From: CAVYWD01 sp963772225
Lineage (GTDB): Bacteria; Myxococcota; Myxococcia; Myxococcales; UBA5297
Reading direction: 5' to 3'
Assembly (NCBI GenBank): GCA_963772225.1
Contig: CAVYWD010000010.1
Coordinates: 1-64,000, forward strand
Length of the DNA stretch: 64,000 nucleotides
The notes below the pieces were generated by a model. The model was not told the origin of the DNA, ran no database searches, and saw nothing but the letters and a program-made list of their open reading frames with translations. A program made the translations under genes and the position numbers. This document shows positions 40,301 to 46,609 of this stretch, piece after piece. How positions within the stretch are numbered: position 1 is the first letter of the stretch; every line of letters begins with the position of its first letter.

Positions 40301-40688
40301 CCCCTACTTCTTCCGCGCCTACGGGCTCGGGCCCATCATCGGGCAGCGCACCTGGGGCGGCGTGGTCGGCATCCGCGGGCTCGGCGCGGGCATGGTCGAC
40401 GGCGGCTACGCCTTCGTGCCCGAGTTCGGCATGTTCGACCTCAAGGAGCACTGGGTGGTCGAGAACGAAGGCGTCCGGCCCGACATCGAGGTCGACAACG
40501 CGCCGGCGGAGGTGCTGGCGGGGCGCGACCCGCAGCTCGAGCGCGCCATCCAAGAGGTGATGGCCCGCATCGCCAGCGAAAAGCCCAGCTTCGCGCGCAC
40601 GCCCGCCTCGCGGGACCTGCGCGTGCCGAGCTGGCCGTCGGAGCAGGGCAAGGCCAAGGCCGAGGGCACGGCGAGCAAGGAGCCGTGA
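37377..40688 (+). CDS. tricorn-like protease (beta-propeller + PDZ + S41-type core)
   Basis: 1103 residues from MTRCLLLVALAAAL, a signal peptide cleaved near SSRAG. Two WD/TolB-like beta-propeller regions (repeated FSPDGKWIAFTG, SPDSTRLAYAD, SPDSRWLAFASEN units), then a PDZ domain and a Ser protease core. Catalytic-type residues: the His in GTGHTYVGGGDYP, the Ser in NMYSASDGDIFPYFFR, and Glu in NEGVRPDIEVD. It degrades peptides in archaea; here it is predicted periplasmic. The gene is complete and ends 166 nt before the IVP-like element. Confidence 0.93.
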   Translation: MTRCLLLVALAAALAPASSRAGEARLLRFPDIRGDTIAFSHGGDLWTVPAAGGVARRITSGEGLELFPRFSPDGKWIAFTGQYDGSSDVYVMPAAGGEPRRLTWYPSRDLSDRMGFDNMVLGWTPEGKVLFRGLRGPLGGFVGEPWVVSPEGGPVERFPLPEAGFVSFAPDGKRIAYTRIFRDFRQWKRYAGGLAQDVWIYDLSTRAIDRVTDWRGTDTQPMWIGGSIYFLSDRDDWKVNLWRFDVGARAFTRVTHFKDYDVKWAHDGSGKIVFENGGFIYLLDPADGVPRKVSIELADDERYARKRWVKVDERIDSAALSPDGKRAVFTARGDVFTVPAEHGDTRNVSRTQGVREKDAVWSPDGRSIAYWSDATGEEELYVAAQDGKSKPVKLTSGPASWHFKPVWSPDSTRLAYADRGMRLWQVSVADQKPVQVAKAPYREIHNYAWSPDSRWLAFASENEAELSVVSLYSVDGRTTTQVTADGYQSTEPVFDPEGKVLYLLSDRDVSPTLGQFEQSYTVNKVTRPHAITLRADLPSPFAPQSDEVTPPDQKKDEKKDAKPEPLRIDLAGMVDRIVPFPVSPGNLRDLAAAKGKVFWINQPTSELGDGEAPEKGALVLFDLEKRKATDVLASVERYDLSKDGAKVLYKSDKTWAIAEPKEGMKPGEGALKLDGLRMELDPRAEWAQIFGETWRLYRDFFYLPDMGKVDWAAMRKRYEPLLSHVSHRTDLTSVLAELVAELGTGHTYVGGGDYPHPERVGVGTLGADLELDRKAGRWRIARILPSQPWIEARRSPLLAPGLKVAAGEYLLAIDGQELKAGDEPYRLLAGAAGRTVTLSVGRKPSLDGAREVAVQPLANEWDLRYHDWVEGNRRKVEAATGGKVAYVHIPDMGARGLTEFIRQFYPQLTRQGLIVDVRANGGGFVSELILERLRRKVVGMSNMRESKPTTYPAAAFNGPMVALANMYSASDGDIFPYFFRAYGLGPIIGQRTWGGVVGIRGLGAGMVDGGYAFVPEFGMFDLKEHWVVENEGVRPDIEVDNAPAEVLAGRDPQLERAIQEVMARIASEKPSFARTPASRDLRVPSWPSEQGKAKAEGTASKEP

Positions 40689-40704
40689 GGCAGCTGGCGA
40701 AAGT

Positions 40705-40717
40705 TTGAACGAAGCCG
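40705..40717. repeat. 13-bp outer inverted repeat, left copy
   Basis: TTGAACGAAGCCG, perfectly repeated in reverse complement at 41599-41611. It begins 17 nt after the tricorn stop and encloses the IVP element and its flanks, 907 bp overall. Confidence 0.6.
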
Positions 40718-40753
40718 CCTGCGGCGGCAGCTGGGGAGGTGAATCGGGTCTGG

Positions 40754-40853
40754 GACGTCGACGCTTGACGTGGACGTGGTCGTCGACGTCGACGCTTGAC
40801 GTGGACGGCGACGGCGACGGCGACGGCGACGCGGCCGTGGGCGGTCGTGTCGG
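40754..40853. repeat. left arm of the IVP element: GACGTCGACG and GACGGC repeats
   Basis: The unit gacgtcgacgcttgacgtgg occurs twice, at 40754 and 40785 (31 bp apart), followed by tandem gacggc units (40806-40830) and then the inner end ggccgtgggcggtcgtgtcg up to 40853. The inner part is a near-perfect inverted match to 41218-41263. Confidence 0.8.
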
Positions 40854-40856
40854 AAA

Positions 40857-41195
40857 TCGGCGACAGAGCTTGGTCAGCATGGCGACGATGCGCTCAAGCA
40901 GCTCGCAGCCTCGCCGATGTGCGGCAGCGTCGATGACCGTGAGCACGAGCAGGGCACCCAGGGCGGCGGCGCACTCCATCGCCGAACCGCGGGCGATGGC
41001 GTAGGTACGAGCTGCGTCTGCTTGTCCTGTCCGTCCAGCTGCTTCGGCGATGTTCGAGGGGATCGAACTGGCTGCTCGCCGACGCTGGTCCAAGAGTGTG
41101 GAGTTCCCTCGAGGTGCATCGGATGAAAGCTGCGAAGCCAAGGCAAGAAGCTCGATGGCTCGCTGGTAGACATCCATCTTCTGGAAGCTGAGCAT
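40857..41195 (-). CDS. four-helix-bundle protein (S23/23S rRNA intervening-sequence protein-like)
   Basis: The core of 113 residues begins MLSFQKMDVYQRAIELLALA and shows the family's signatures: an amphipathic first helix, LLDQRRRAASSIPSNIAEA, then GSAMECAAALGALLVL and ELLERIVAML. S23/IVP proteins form pentameric helical bundles and occur inside rRNA intervening sequences or beside retroelements (Avd). No stop codon follows: the frame continues through the repeat arm (SPSPSPS, then VDVDDHVHVK) and far into antisense of the tricorn gene. The listed end is therefore the end of the recognisable domain, not a real terminus. The gene may be degenerate. Confidence 0.7.
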
Positions 41196-41217
41196 TCTGA
41201 TCGCATAGCAAGCACCG

Positions 41218-41292
41218 CCGACACGACCGCCCACGGCCACGTCGCCGTCGCCGTCGCCGACCACGCCCACGTCGAGCGCCCACGTCAACGTG
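41218..41292. repeat. right arm of the IVP element
   Basis: ccgacacgaccgcccacggc, then gtcgccgtcgccgtcgccga, ending cgtcaacgtg. Reverse complement of the left arm: the innermost 27 bp pair with one mismatch, and the rest shares the ttgacgtgg-type outer unit. The arms enclose the S23-like gene on both sides. Confidence 0.78.
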
Positions 41293-41598
41293 CGTGCCCG
41301 AAGAGGCGGGCTCGGCGGCGCTGGCATGCGGAGGAATCGACGCTCTCTGACCCCTCGCTCTCCAGCAGCGGGGGAGCCTGAGGACACTCTGCCGATGGGT
41401 TCTCTGTCCCTCGTGAATCCCGAGCCGAGATCCGCTCTCGCACCTCCTGAGGCAAGAAACGATGGGAGTGGTGGAACCGGCCCTGTGGCCTTCGAGATCG
41501 CCGCAGCGGTTCTCGTGTGCCCGCAGGCCAAAGCAGTTGGCCGAGAAACCCTTCTAGAAGAGCTCGGGCCGGCTCGGCGCCCCATCCATCCCTGAGAA

Positions 41599-41611
41599 CG
41601 GCTTCGTTCAA
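41599..41611. repeat. 13-bp outer inverted repeat, right copy
   Basis: CGGCTTCGTTCAA, the exact reverse complement of 40705-40717. Confidence 0.6.
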
Positions 41612-41704
41612 CTCGACGTTTGCGCGGCGCGCTACGATGCGAGCGCCGTGCTCGCGTCCACCGCGCCGCGCAAACGCCTACTGGTTTGTGACGACGGTCG
41701 CTTT

Positions 41705-41748
41705 CCTCACCCCCCAATCTTCTCCCCGCTTTGCGGGGAGGGGGAGGA
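41705..41748. repeat. GC-rich hairpin repeat, family 2, copy 1
   Basis: Starts cctcaccccccaatcttctc and ends with the arm gcggggagggggaggac around a ctttg loop. Related to 55146, 57427 and 60960. It lies about 30 nt before the spermidine-synthase-like start. Confidence 0.7.
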
Positions 41749-41776
41749 CGGCCCCGGCTCCGGTATGCTCTCCGCC

Positions 41777-42466
41777 ATGGAGCCATGGAGAGTGCTGGCC
41801 AGGGAGTTTTCCCCGGAGGGCAAGGAGCTGGTCCTACATGAGCGGGACGGCGTTTACGTCATCCGGGTCGGTGGCCGGGAGCTGATGTCCAGCGCGCGCC
41901 ACGGCTCCGAGGAGGCGATGGCGGAGGCGGGGCTCGAGGGTCTTGAGGGCGGGTCCCCGTCCGTTCTGATCGGGGGCCTGGGGCTCGGGTACACGCTGCG
42001 CGCCGCGCTCGACCGGCTGCCTTCCAGGGCGAGCGTGGTGGTGGCGGAGATTTCGGCCCCGGTGGTGGCGTGGAACCGGGGGCCGCTGGCGCACCTCGCA
42101 AGAGCACCGCTCGACGACCCTCGGGTGGCCGTCGAGGTCGCCGAGGTCAGGCGGTTCCTCGCCACGGCCCGCCGGCGCTTCGACGCCATTCTCCTGGACG
42201 TGGACAACGGCCCGTCGGCGCTCTTTCGCGCCGGAAACCAGGCGCTGTACGAGCGGTCGGGGCTCGCCGCATTCTCCCGTGCGCTGCGGCCGGGAGGCGC
42301 GCTCGTCGTCTGGTCCGCCGGCGAGGCCCCGCGCTTCCTCGAGGAGCTCGGCCGGGCGCACTTCGAGGCGAAGGAGACTCGGGTCCCCGCGCGCCCCGGC
42401 GGCGGCAAGGCTCACCACGTGCTGATCGTCGGGCGGCGCTCTCGAGACGGGCACCGAACGGAATAG
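41777..42466 (+). CDS. spermidine synthase-like methyltransferase-fold protein
   Basis: 229 residues from MEPWRVLAREF. An N-terminal beta segment (RDGVYVIRVGGRELMSSARH) followed by a Rossmann domain: VLIGGLGLGYTLRAAL (motif I), VVAEISAP (motif II), ILLDVDNGP (motif IV). The lay-out is that of spermidine/spermine synthase-like proteins (Spermine_synth), but the aminopropyl donor pocket cannot be verified here. An alternative start at 41765 adds four residues. Confidence 0.78.
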   Translation: MEPWRVLAREFSPEGKELVLHERDGVYVIRVGGRELMSSARHGSEEAMAEAGLEGLEGGSPSVLIGGLGLGYTLRAALDRLPSRASVVVAEISAPVVAWNRGPLAHLARAPLDDPRVAVEVAEVRRFLATARRRFDAILLDVDNGPSALFRAGNQALYERSGLAAFSRALRPGGALVVWSAGEAPRFLEELGRAHFEAKETRVPARPGGGKAHHVLIVGRRSRDGHRTE

Positions 42467-42485
42467 GAGGGCCTGCCGGTCGGTG

Positions 42486-42884
42486 CTAGCGACCTGGTCG
42501 AGTCTTCGTCGCCGCGAACCGCCGGAAGAAGGCGACCACCCTAGGCTCTGGGTCGAGGCTCGCATCCAGCGAATCGCCGTCGACAAAGGCGCGGCCGCAC
42601 TCCTCGCAGACCTCGTAGAACTGCGGGTCCTGGCGATCGCCGCCTTCGAAGAGCGTCAGGTCGACGTGGCAGGTGGGGCACTCGCCAACATCCCCATCGG
42701 GGACCACCCGGCCGCCCTGCGCCTCGATTCCCGGGAGGTTGTTGTGCAGGAGGATCGGGTTCAGGTCGGTGAGCTCGGCCGTCAGGCCGCCGCACTCCGA
42801 ACAGACGCGCAGTGGCACTTCTTGTCCGACTTCAGGGTCCTGCATCTCGGCATCACAGCCAGGGCAATTCACAGAGTTCGCCAT
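42486..42884 (-). CDS. small protein with two zinc-ribbon motifs
   Basis: 132 residues. N-terminal CPGC...CSEC and C-terminal CPTC...CEEC pairs (CPTCHVDLTLFEGGD, YEVCEECGRAF), as in zf-TFIIB-type proteins. No TM or signal. Function unknown; convergent with the preceding gene. Confidence 0.8.
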   Translation of the reverse strand: MANSVNCPGCDAEMQDPEVGQEVPLRVCSECGGLTAELTDLNPILLHNNLPGIEAQGGRVVPDGDVGECPTCHVDLTLFEGGDRQDPQFYEVCEECGRAFVDGDSLDASLDPEPRVVAFFRRFAATKTRPGR

Positions 42885-43212
42885 TTCCTGCGAGAAAAGG
42901 GTCAGCGGGAGCTTTTCGCCAGGCGCTCACCTTAAGCCACATGGGGCGCCAGAGACAACCTCCGCGAAGCCCCTCCGCGAAGCCCCAACGGAGCGGAGGT
43001 GGAATAGCCCTTGGGGGTGAGGCGATCGGCGAGCCGAGCCCTCTCGCAAGCGAGAGCTCCTGCGACTGCATTCTCCAGGCGTGCTGAGTGTCTATTAGGA
43101 CAACTCATCGATTAGCCTGCGAAGGTCGCCTGGGGGAGCGGGCACGCCGCTGGCCGGCCGGCCGCGGCGCAAGGCGCTTGAGACGCCCGGCGCTTCTGGC
43201 TACCTTCGGCCG
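42885..43212. other. intergenic stretch
   Basis: About 330 nt. It contains a direct 15-bp repeat cctccgcgaagcccc (near 42959-42987) and a small hairpin ctctcgcaagcgagag (43040-43055). No gene seen. Confidence 0.45.
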
Positions 43213-44499
43213 ATGAGGCGCTCGCATCTCCTTGGGGCGGTCGCGCTTTCGGCCGCTCTGCACGCCGGGCTCTTGGCCCTGTCGATGCGCGCGCGCCCGC
43301 CGATCGAGCCTCGGCGCGAGCGGGTCGAAATCGAGATCCGGGTCCAGCACCGGCCACCGGCCCCATCGCCAACGCCTCCGCCCGCGCTCCGTGAAGCCGT
43401 CCCTCCGGGCGAGCGAGCGAAGGTCGCCCAAATCCCTCCCCGAGCGAAGAGCGGCCCGAGCGCGGCGCCTCCTGCGGCCGCAGCCCCGTCCAGGTCTGCC
43501 GGAAGCGACGAAGCGCCCGGAGCGGCGGAGGCGGCCCAAGGCAAAGGCTCCGAGCGGCCGGCGGACCGCGGCCTGGCGCTGGACGACCTGCCCCGGGGCC
43601 TGCCTGCCGGCCCGTCGGCGGAGTTCGGCGAGCGGATCCTCGAGCAGGGCGGCCGGGGCTCCAAGGCGTTCGGCTCGCTGATTCGCAACGAGCCCGGCTT
43701 CGGGCCAGGGCGGCAGGCGCTGCTCGACGCGGAGGGCGCGGCGGTCAAGAGCAAGGTCGACGGCTGGATGGCCGACGGCGCCGCCGAGGCCCGCGTCAAC
43801 GGCGGCATCGTCGACGACTACTTCGGCCAGATGAAGCGCAACCTCGAGGCGAAGCTCGACAAGCCGGGGGACGTCCTGAGCGGGAGCTTCGTCAAGGACT
43901 TCGCCCAAGCCTACGGCCACGCCGCGCAGCAGTACGCCGCCACGGGCAATCCGTACCGGCAGGGCGAGGTCGTCGGCTCGGCGCCCGAGATCGACGGCGA
44001 CACGCCCTTGGCGACGATGGCGCAGCGCTACCAGGGCTCGACCACCGAGGACGCGGCGAAGAGGTTCGCCCAGGGCCGGATGCTGCGCGACTTTGCCGAC
44101 GGCAAGTTCGGCCAGGGCCTCATCGCCGTGGTCGAGCTCCGCCAAGGCGCGGACGGGCACCTGCTCTCCGCGAAGCTCCTCGAGGCCTCCGGCAGCGCCG
44201 AGTTCGACGCCCACGTGATGAAGGTCGCGCCCCAGGCGCTCTCGCTCCTCGGGCCGCCGCCCGACCACGTCAAAGTCGCCGAGGGTGGGCTGAAGAGCCA
44301 CTGGGCCTTCGAGGGGCACATCGTCTACAAGCGAAAGCTGCGCGAGACGAACCTCGTCCAGGACGGCTGGTACCTGGCGCTCGCGGGAATGTCGGGGCTG
44401 ATGACCGGCGACTTCGATATGGGCGGCGACGCGACCTACGTCGACCTGCGCCACCCGGAGCTCAAGGTGAAGGCGCGGCTCCTGCGCCTCTACCAGTGA
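43213..44499 (+). CDS. TonB-like / energy-transducer-type membrane protein
   Basis: 428 residues. An N-terminal TM (about 5-24: HLLGAVALSAALHAGLLALS) is followed by a Pro-rich periplasmic stretch (PPAPSPTPPPAL), a large alpha-helical middle and a C-terminal TonB-like domain with GLIAVVELRQGADGHLLSAKLLEASGSAEFD, a pattern of TonB C-terminal folds. exbB/exbD are not adjacent. It could transduce proton-motive energy to an outer-membrane receptor or be an unrelated TonB-fold protein. Confidence 0.7.
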   Translation: MRRSHLLGAVALSAALHAGLLALSMRARPPIEPRRERVEIEIRVQHRPPAPSPTPPPALREAVPPGERAKVAQIPPRAKSGPSAAPPAAAAPSRSAGSDEAPGAAEAAQGKGSERPADRGLALDDLPRGLPAGPSAEFGERILEQGGRGSKAFGSLIRNEPGFGPGRQALLDAEGAAVKSKVDGWMADGAAEARVNGGIVDDYFGQMKRNLEAKLDKPGDVLSGSFVKDFAQAYGHAAQQYAATGNPYRQGEVVGSAPEIDGDTPLATMAQRYQGSTTEDAAKRFAQGRMLRDFADGKFGQGLIAVVELRQGADGHLLSAKLLEASGSAEFDAHVMKVAPQALSLLGPPPDHVKVAEGGLKSHWAFEGHIVYKRKLRETNLVQDGWYLALAGMSGLMTGDFDMGGDATYVDLRHPELKVKARLLRLYQ

Positions 44500-44500
44500 C

Positions 44501-45541
44501 TCACCCGAACAGCCGCGGCAGGCTCTGCTCGTAGGGCGCTCGGGCGATGCCCTTCTCGGTCACGAGGGCGCCGACGAGCCGCGCCGGGGTCACGTCGAAG
44601 GCCGGGTGCCGCGCGCGGACGCCGGCCGGCGCGATGGCCTTTCCGCCGATGGAGGTGACCTCGTCCGACGAGCGCTCTTCGATGGGGATCCGCGAGCCGT
44701 CCGCCAGGCTCAGGTCGATGGTGGAGAGCGGCGCCGCCACGTAGAAGGGCAGGGCGTGCTCGCGGCAGAGGATGGCCACGGTGTACGTGCCGATCTTGTT
44801 GGCGACGTCGCCGTTGCGCGCGATTCGGTCGGCGCCCACCACGGCGCAGGTGATCTCGCCGCGCGCCATGAGGTGCCCGGCCATGTTGTCGGAGATGAGC
44901 GTCACGTCGATGCCGTCGCGGTGCAGCTCCCAGGCGGTGAGGCGCGCGCCCTGGAGGTAAGGGCGCGTCTCGTCCGCGACGACCTTGATCCGCTTGCCGG
45001 CCTCGACGGCGGCCCGTATGAGGCCCAGCGCCGTGCCGTAGCCCCCGGTCGCCAGCGCGCCGGCGTTGCAGTGCGTGAGGACGGTGGCGCCGTCGGGGAT
45101 CAGCTCGGCGCCCAGGCGCCCCATGGCGCGGCAGGCGGCCACGTCCTCTTCGAAGATGGCCTGGGCCTCGGCCAGCGCCGCGTCGGCGAGGTCGTCGCGC
45201 TCCAGGTGCGGCGCCAGCGCGCGCTCCATCCGCTCGACCGCCCAGGCAAGGTTGACCGCGGTCGGCCGCGCCGCCTTGAGGGTGGCCGCCGCAGCGTCGA
45301 GCGCCGTCTTTCGCTCGGCGCCCGAGCGGGCCTGGGCCCGCGCCTGCCGCGCGGCGAGCGCCATGCCGAAGGCCGCCGCGATGCCGATGGCCGGGGCGCC
45401 GCGCACCACCATGTCCTGAATGGCCTTCGCGACCGATGGCGCGTCGTCGAAGGCGAGGTGGCGCTCCTCGGCGGGGAGGAGCCGCTGCTCGATGAGGTAG
45501 AGCCTGCCGTCCTTGAAGTAGACCGGGTGGAGCGGGTGCAT
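44501..45541 (-). CDS. mtnA: S-methyl-5-thioribose-1-phosphate isomerase
   Basis: 346 residues from MHPLHPVYFKDGRL, the normal length; the upstream frame is not homologous. Methionine salvage enzyme, aldose-ketose isomerase. Catalytic-type Cys in THCNAGALATGGYGTALG and Asp in GADRIARNGDVANKIGTY; DETRPYLQGARLTAWEL is the eIF2B-like family signature. The other mtn genes are not in the window. Confidence 0.95.
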   Translation of the reverse strand: MHPLHPVYFKDGRLYLIEQRLLPAEERHLAFDDAPSVAKAIQDMVVRGAPAIGIAAAFGMALAARQARAQARSGAERKTALDAAAATLKAARPTAVNLAWAVERMERALAPHLERDDLADAALAEAQAIFEEDVAACRAMGRLGAELIPDGATVLTHCNAGALATGGYGTALGLIRAAVEAGKRIKVVADETRPYLQGARLTAWELHRDGIDVTLISDNMAGHLMARGEITCAVVGADRIARNGDVANKIGTYTVAILCREHALPFYVAAPLSTIDLSLADGSRIPIEERSSDEVTSIGGKAIAPAGVRARHPAFDVTPARLVGALVTEKGIARAPYEQSLPRLFG

Positions 45542-45813
45542 GCGGTCCAAGCCCTTTCTCGAGCATTCCGTCGGCAGAGGCTTCTCTAGCATTCGCGCGG
45601 CGAGGCCGGCAACGCCGGCGCGGTGGGGTAGCGGGGCACAGCCGAAGAACTTGCCCGGGCGCCGATCTGCGGGAGACTCTTGGGCCAGCGCGAGCGGGGA
45701 CCTGTCGAAGGCTCGCCGGCGCGCCGTCCGAAAGCTCGAGCCAGGGGTCCTACCGCGCCCCTGGATTCGAACGACCCCCAAACTGAAGTGCTCAGAAAAA
45801 CGAGGTCAGCACG

Positions 45814-46140
45814 ATGATGACGCGAATCGCGATGACGGTGGCCGTGGTTTCCCTCTTCGCCGCGGCGCCGGCGTTCGCGCAGGGCGAGACCCCCGCGCCG
45901 AAGGAGCAAAAGGCCGTCAAGGCGGCAAAGGGCAGCCCCCAGACCCATCACTGCTACAAGGACGGCAAGCTGCTCGCCGACGTGACCAAGAAGAAGTGCG
46001 CGGGCGAGGGCGGAAAGTGGGACAAGGACTCCGCGCACGCGGCGAAGGCGGAGCCGGCCAAGGCTGAGCCCGCCAAGGCCGACGCGCCCAACCCTGAGGC
46101 CTCGCCGGCCCCCGCGGCCGAGCCCGGCAAGGCCCTGTAG
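45814..46140 (+). CDS. small secreted lysine/alanine-rich protein
   Basis: 108 residues. Signal peptide MMTRIAMTVAVVSLFAAAPAFAQ with AFA-Q cleavage. The mature centre HHCYKDGKLLADVTKKKCAG has two cysteines; the tail is KAEPAKAEPAKADAP repeats. No known family. Cell-envelope or extracellular role inferred from the signal only. Confidence 0.72.
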   Translation: MMTRIAMTVAVVSLFAAAPAFAQGETPAPKEQKAVKAAKGSPQTHHCYKDGKLLADVTKKKCAGEGGKWDKDSAHAAKAEPAKAEPAKADAPNPEASPAPAAEPGKAL

Positions 46141-46609
46141 CGGTCGGATTCATTTCGCGAGACAGACGCGGCGCGGTGGCGCTCTTCGGGCGCCGCGGCG
46201 CCGCGCTCGTTTGGTGGCCGCTCTCGCCACGCGGCGCGCCGGCTCCAAGGGGCGAGCGCGGACGGCGGGCTCTCGCCCTGTTCGGACCGCGCCGAGGCGT
46301 CATCCGCGAAATCGAGCGCCGGCTGGTGGTCGGCCGGGCGCTCGAGGCCGGTCTCCCCTGCTGGACGGCGGCACGCTCGTCCTCGACGAAGTGGGCGAGC
46401 TTCCCGCGCCGCTCCGGGTCAAGCTCTTGCGCGCGCTCCAGGAGACCAGGCCCAACAGATTGAAACGCAGCAGCTCGCGCCCTCCACCCTCCAAGGCGAA
46501 GCCCTGGCGCAAGACCTCGGTGAAGCAGGTGGAGCCCGAGCCCGCGCCGAAGAGCCCTCTGTAGATCCGGCGGCGCCATTGGCCGCAGGCGCCGCGGCGC
46601 GCGACGAGC
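46141..46609. other. intergenic region with decayed regulatory DNA
   Basis: About 470 nt with no intact gene. It contains the sigma-54 activator fragment at 46361-46443. The minus frame reading TEVLRQGFALEGGGRELLRF (around 46450-46530) may also be old coding DNA but is not identifiable. Confidence 0.5.
46361..46443 (+). pseudogene. fragment of a sigma-54-dependent AAA+ activator
   Basis: One frame reads LDGGTLVLDEVGELPAPLRV then KLLRALQE, the Walker B-to-sensor region of NtrC-type activators (consensus GGTLFLDEIGELP, KLLRVLQE). It has no GAFTGA, Walker A or HTH around it; upstream sequence is out of frame. A clear remnant. Confidence 0.75.

Larger units (their letters stand above)
41293..41776. 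other. unassigned DNA with outer repeat and GC hairpin
   Basis: Open frames here are shadows without homology. It holds the right 13-bp repeat (41599-41611) and a GC-rich hairpin (41705-41748), then the ribosome-site region of the spermidine-synthase-like gene. Confidence 0.5.

Noticed and set aside
40806..40830. Tandem gacggc repeats, considered as a CRISPR array
   Set aside because: No regular spacers; the unit is only 6 bp and part of the IVP arm.
41285..41611. Minus-strand open frame of 108 codons
   Set aside because: No signal, domain or ribosome site; composition fits chance. The right repeat sits at its start.
37215..41786. A 1,500-codon open frame on the minus strand across the tricorn gene
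   Set aside because: It is antisense to a gene with clear family motifs; the composition is the Val/Ala/Arg mix typical of GC-rich antisense. Only the S23-like part (40857-41195) has homology.
45755..45785. ggattcgaac, which looks like a tRNA T-loop
   Set aside because: Flanking bases do not pair to form a T-stem or acceptor arm; no cloverleaf.
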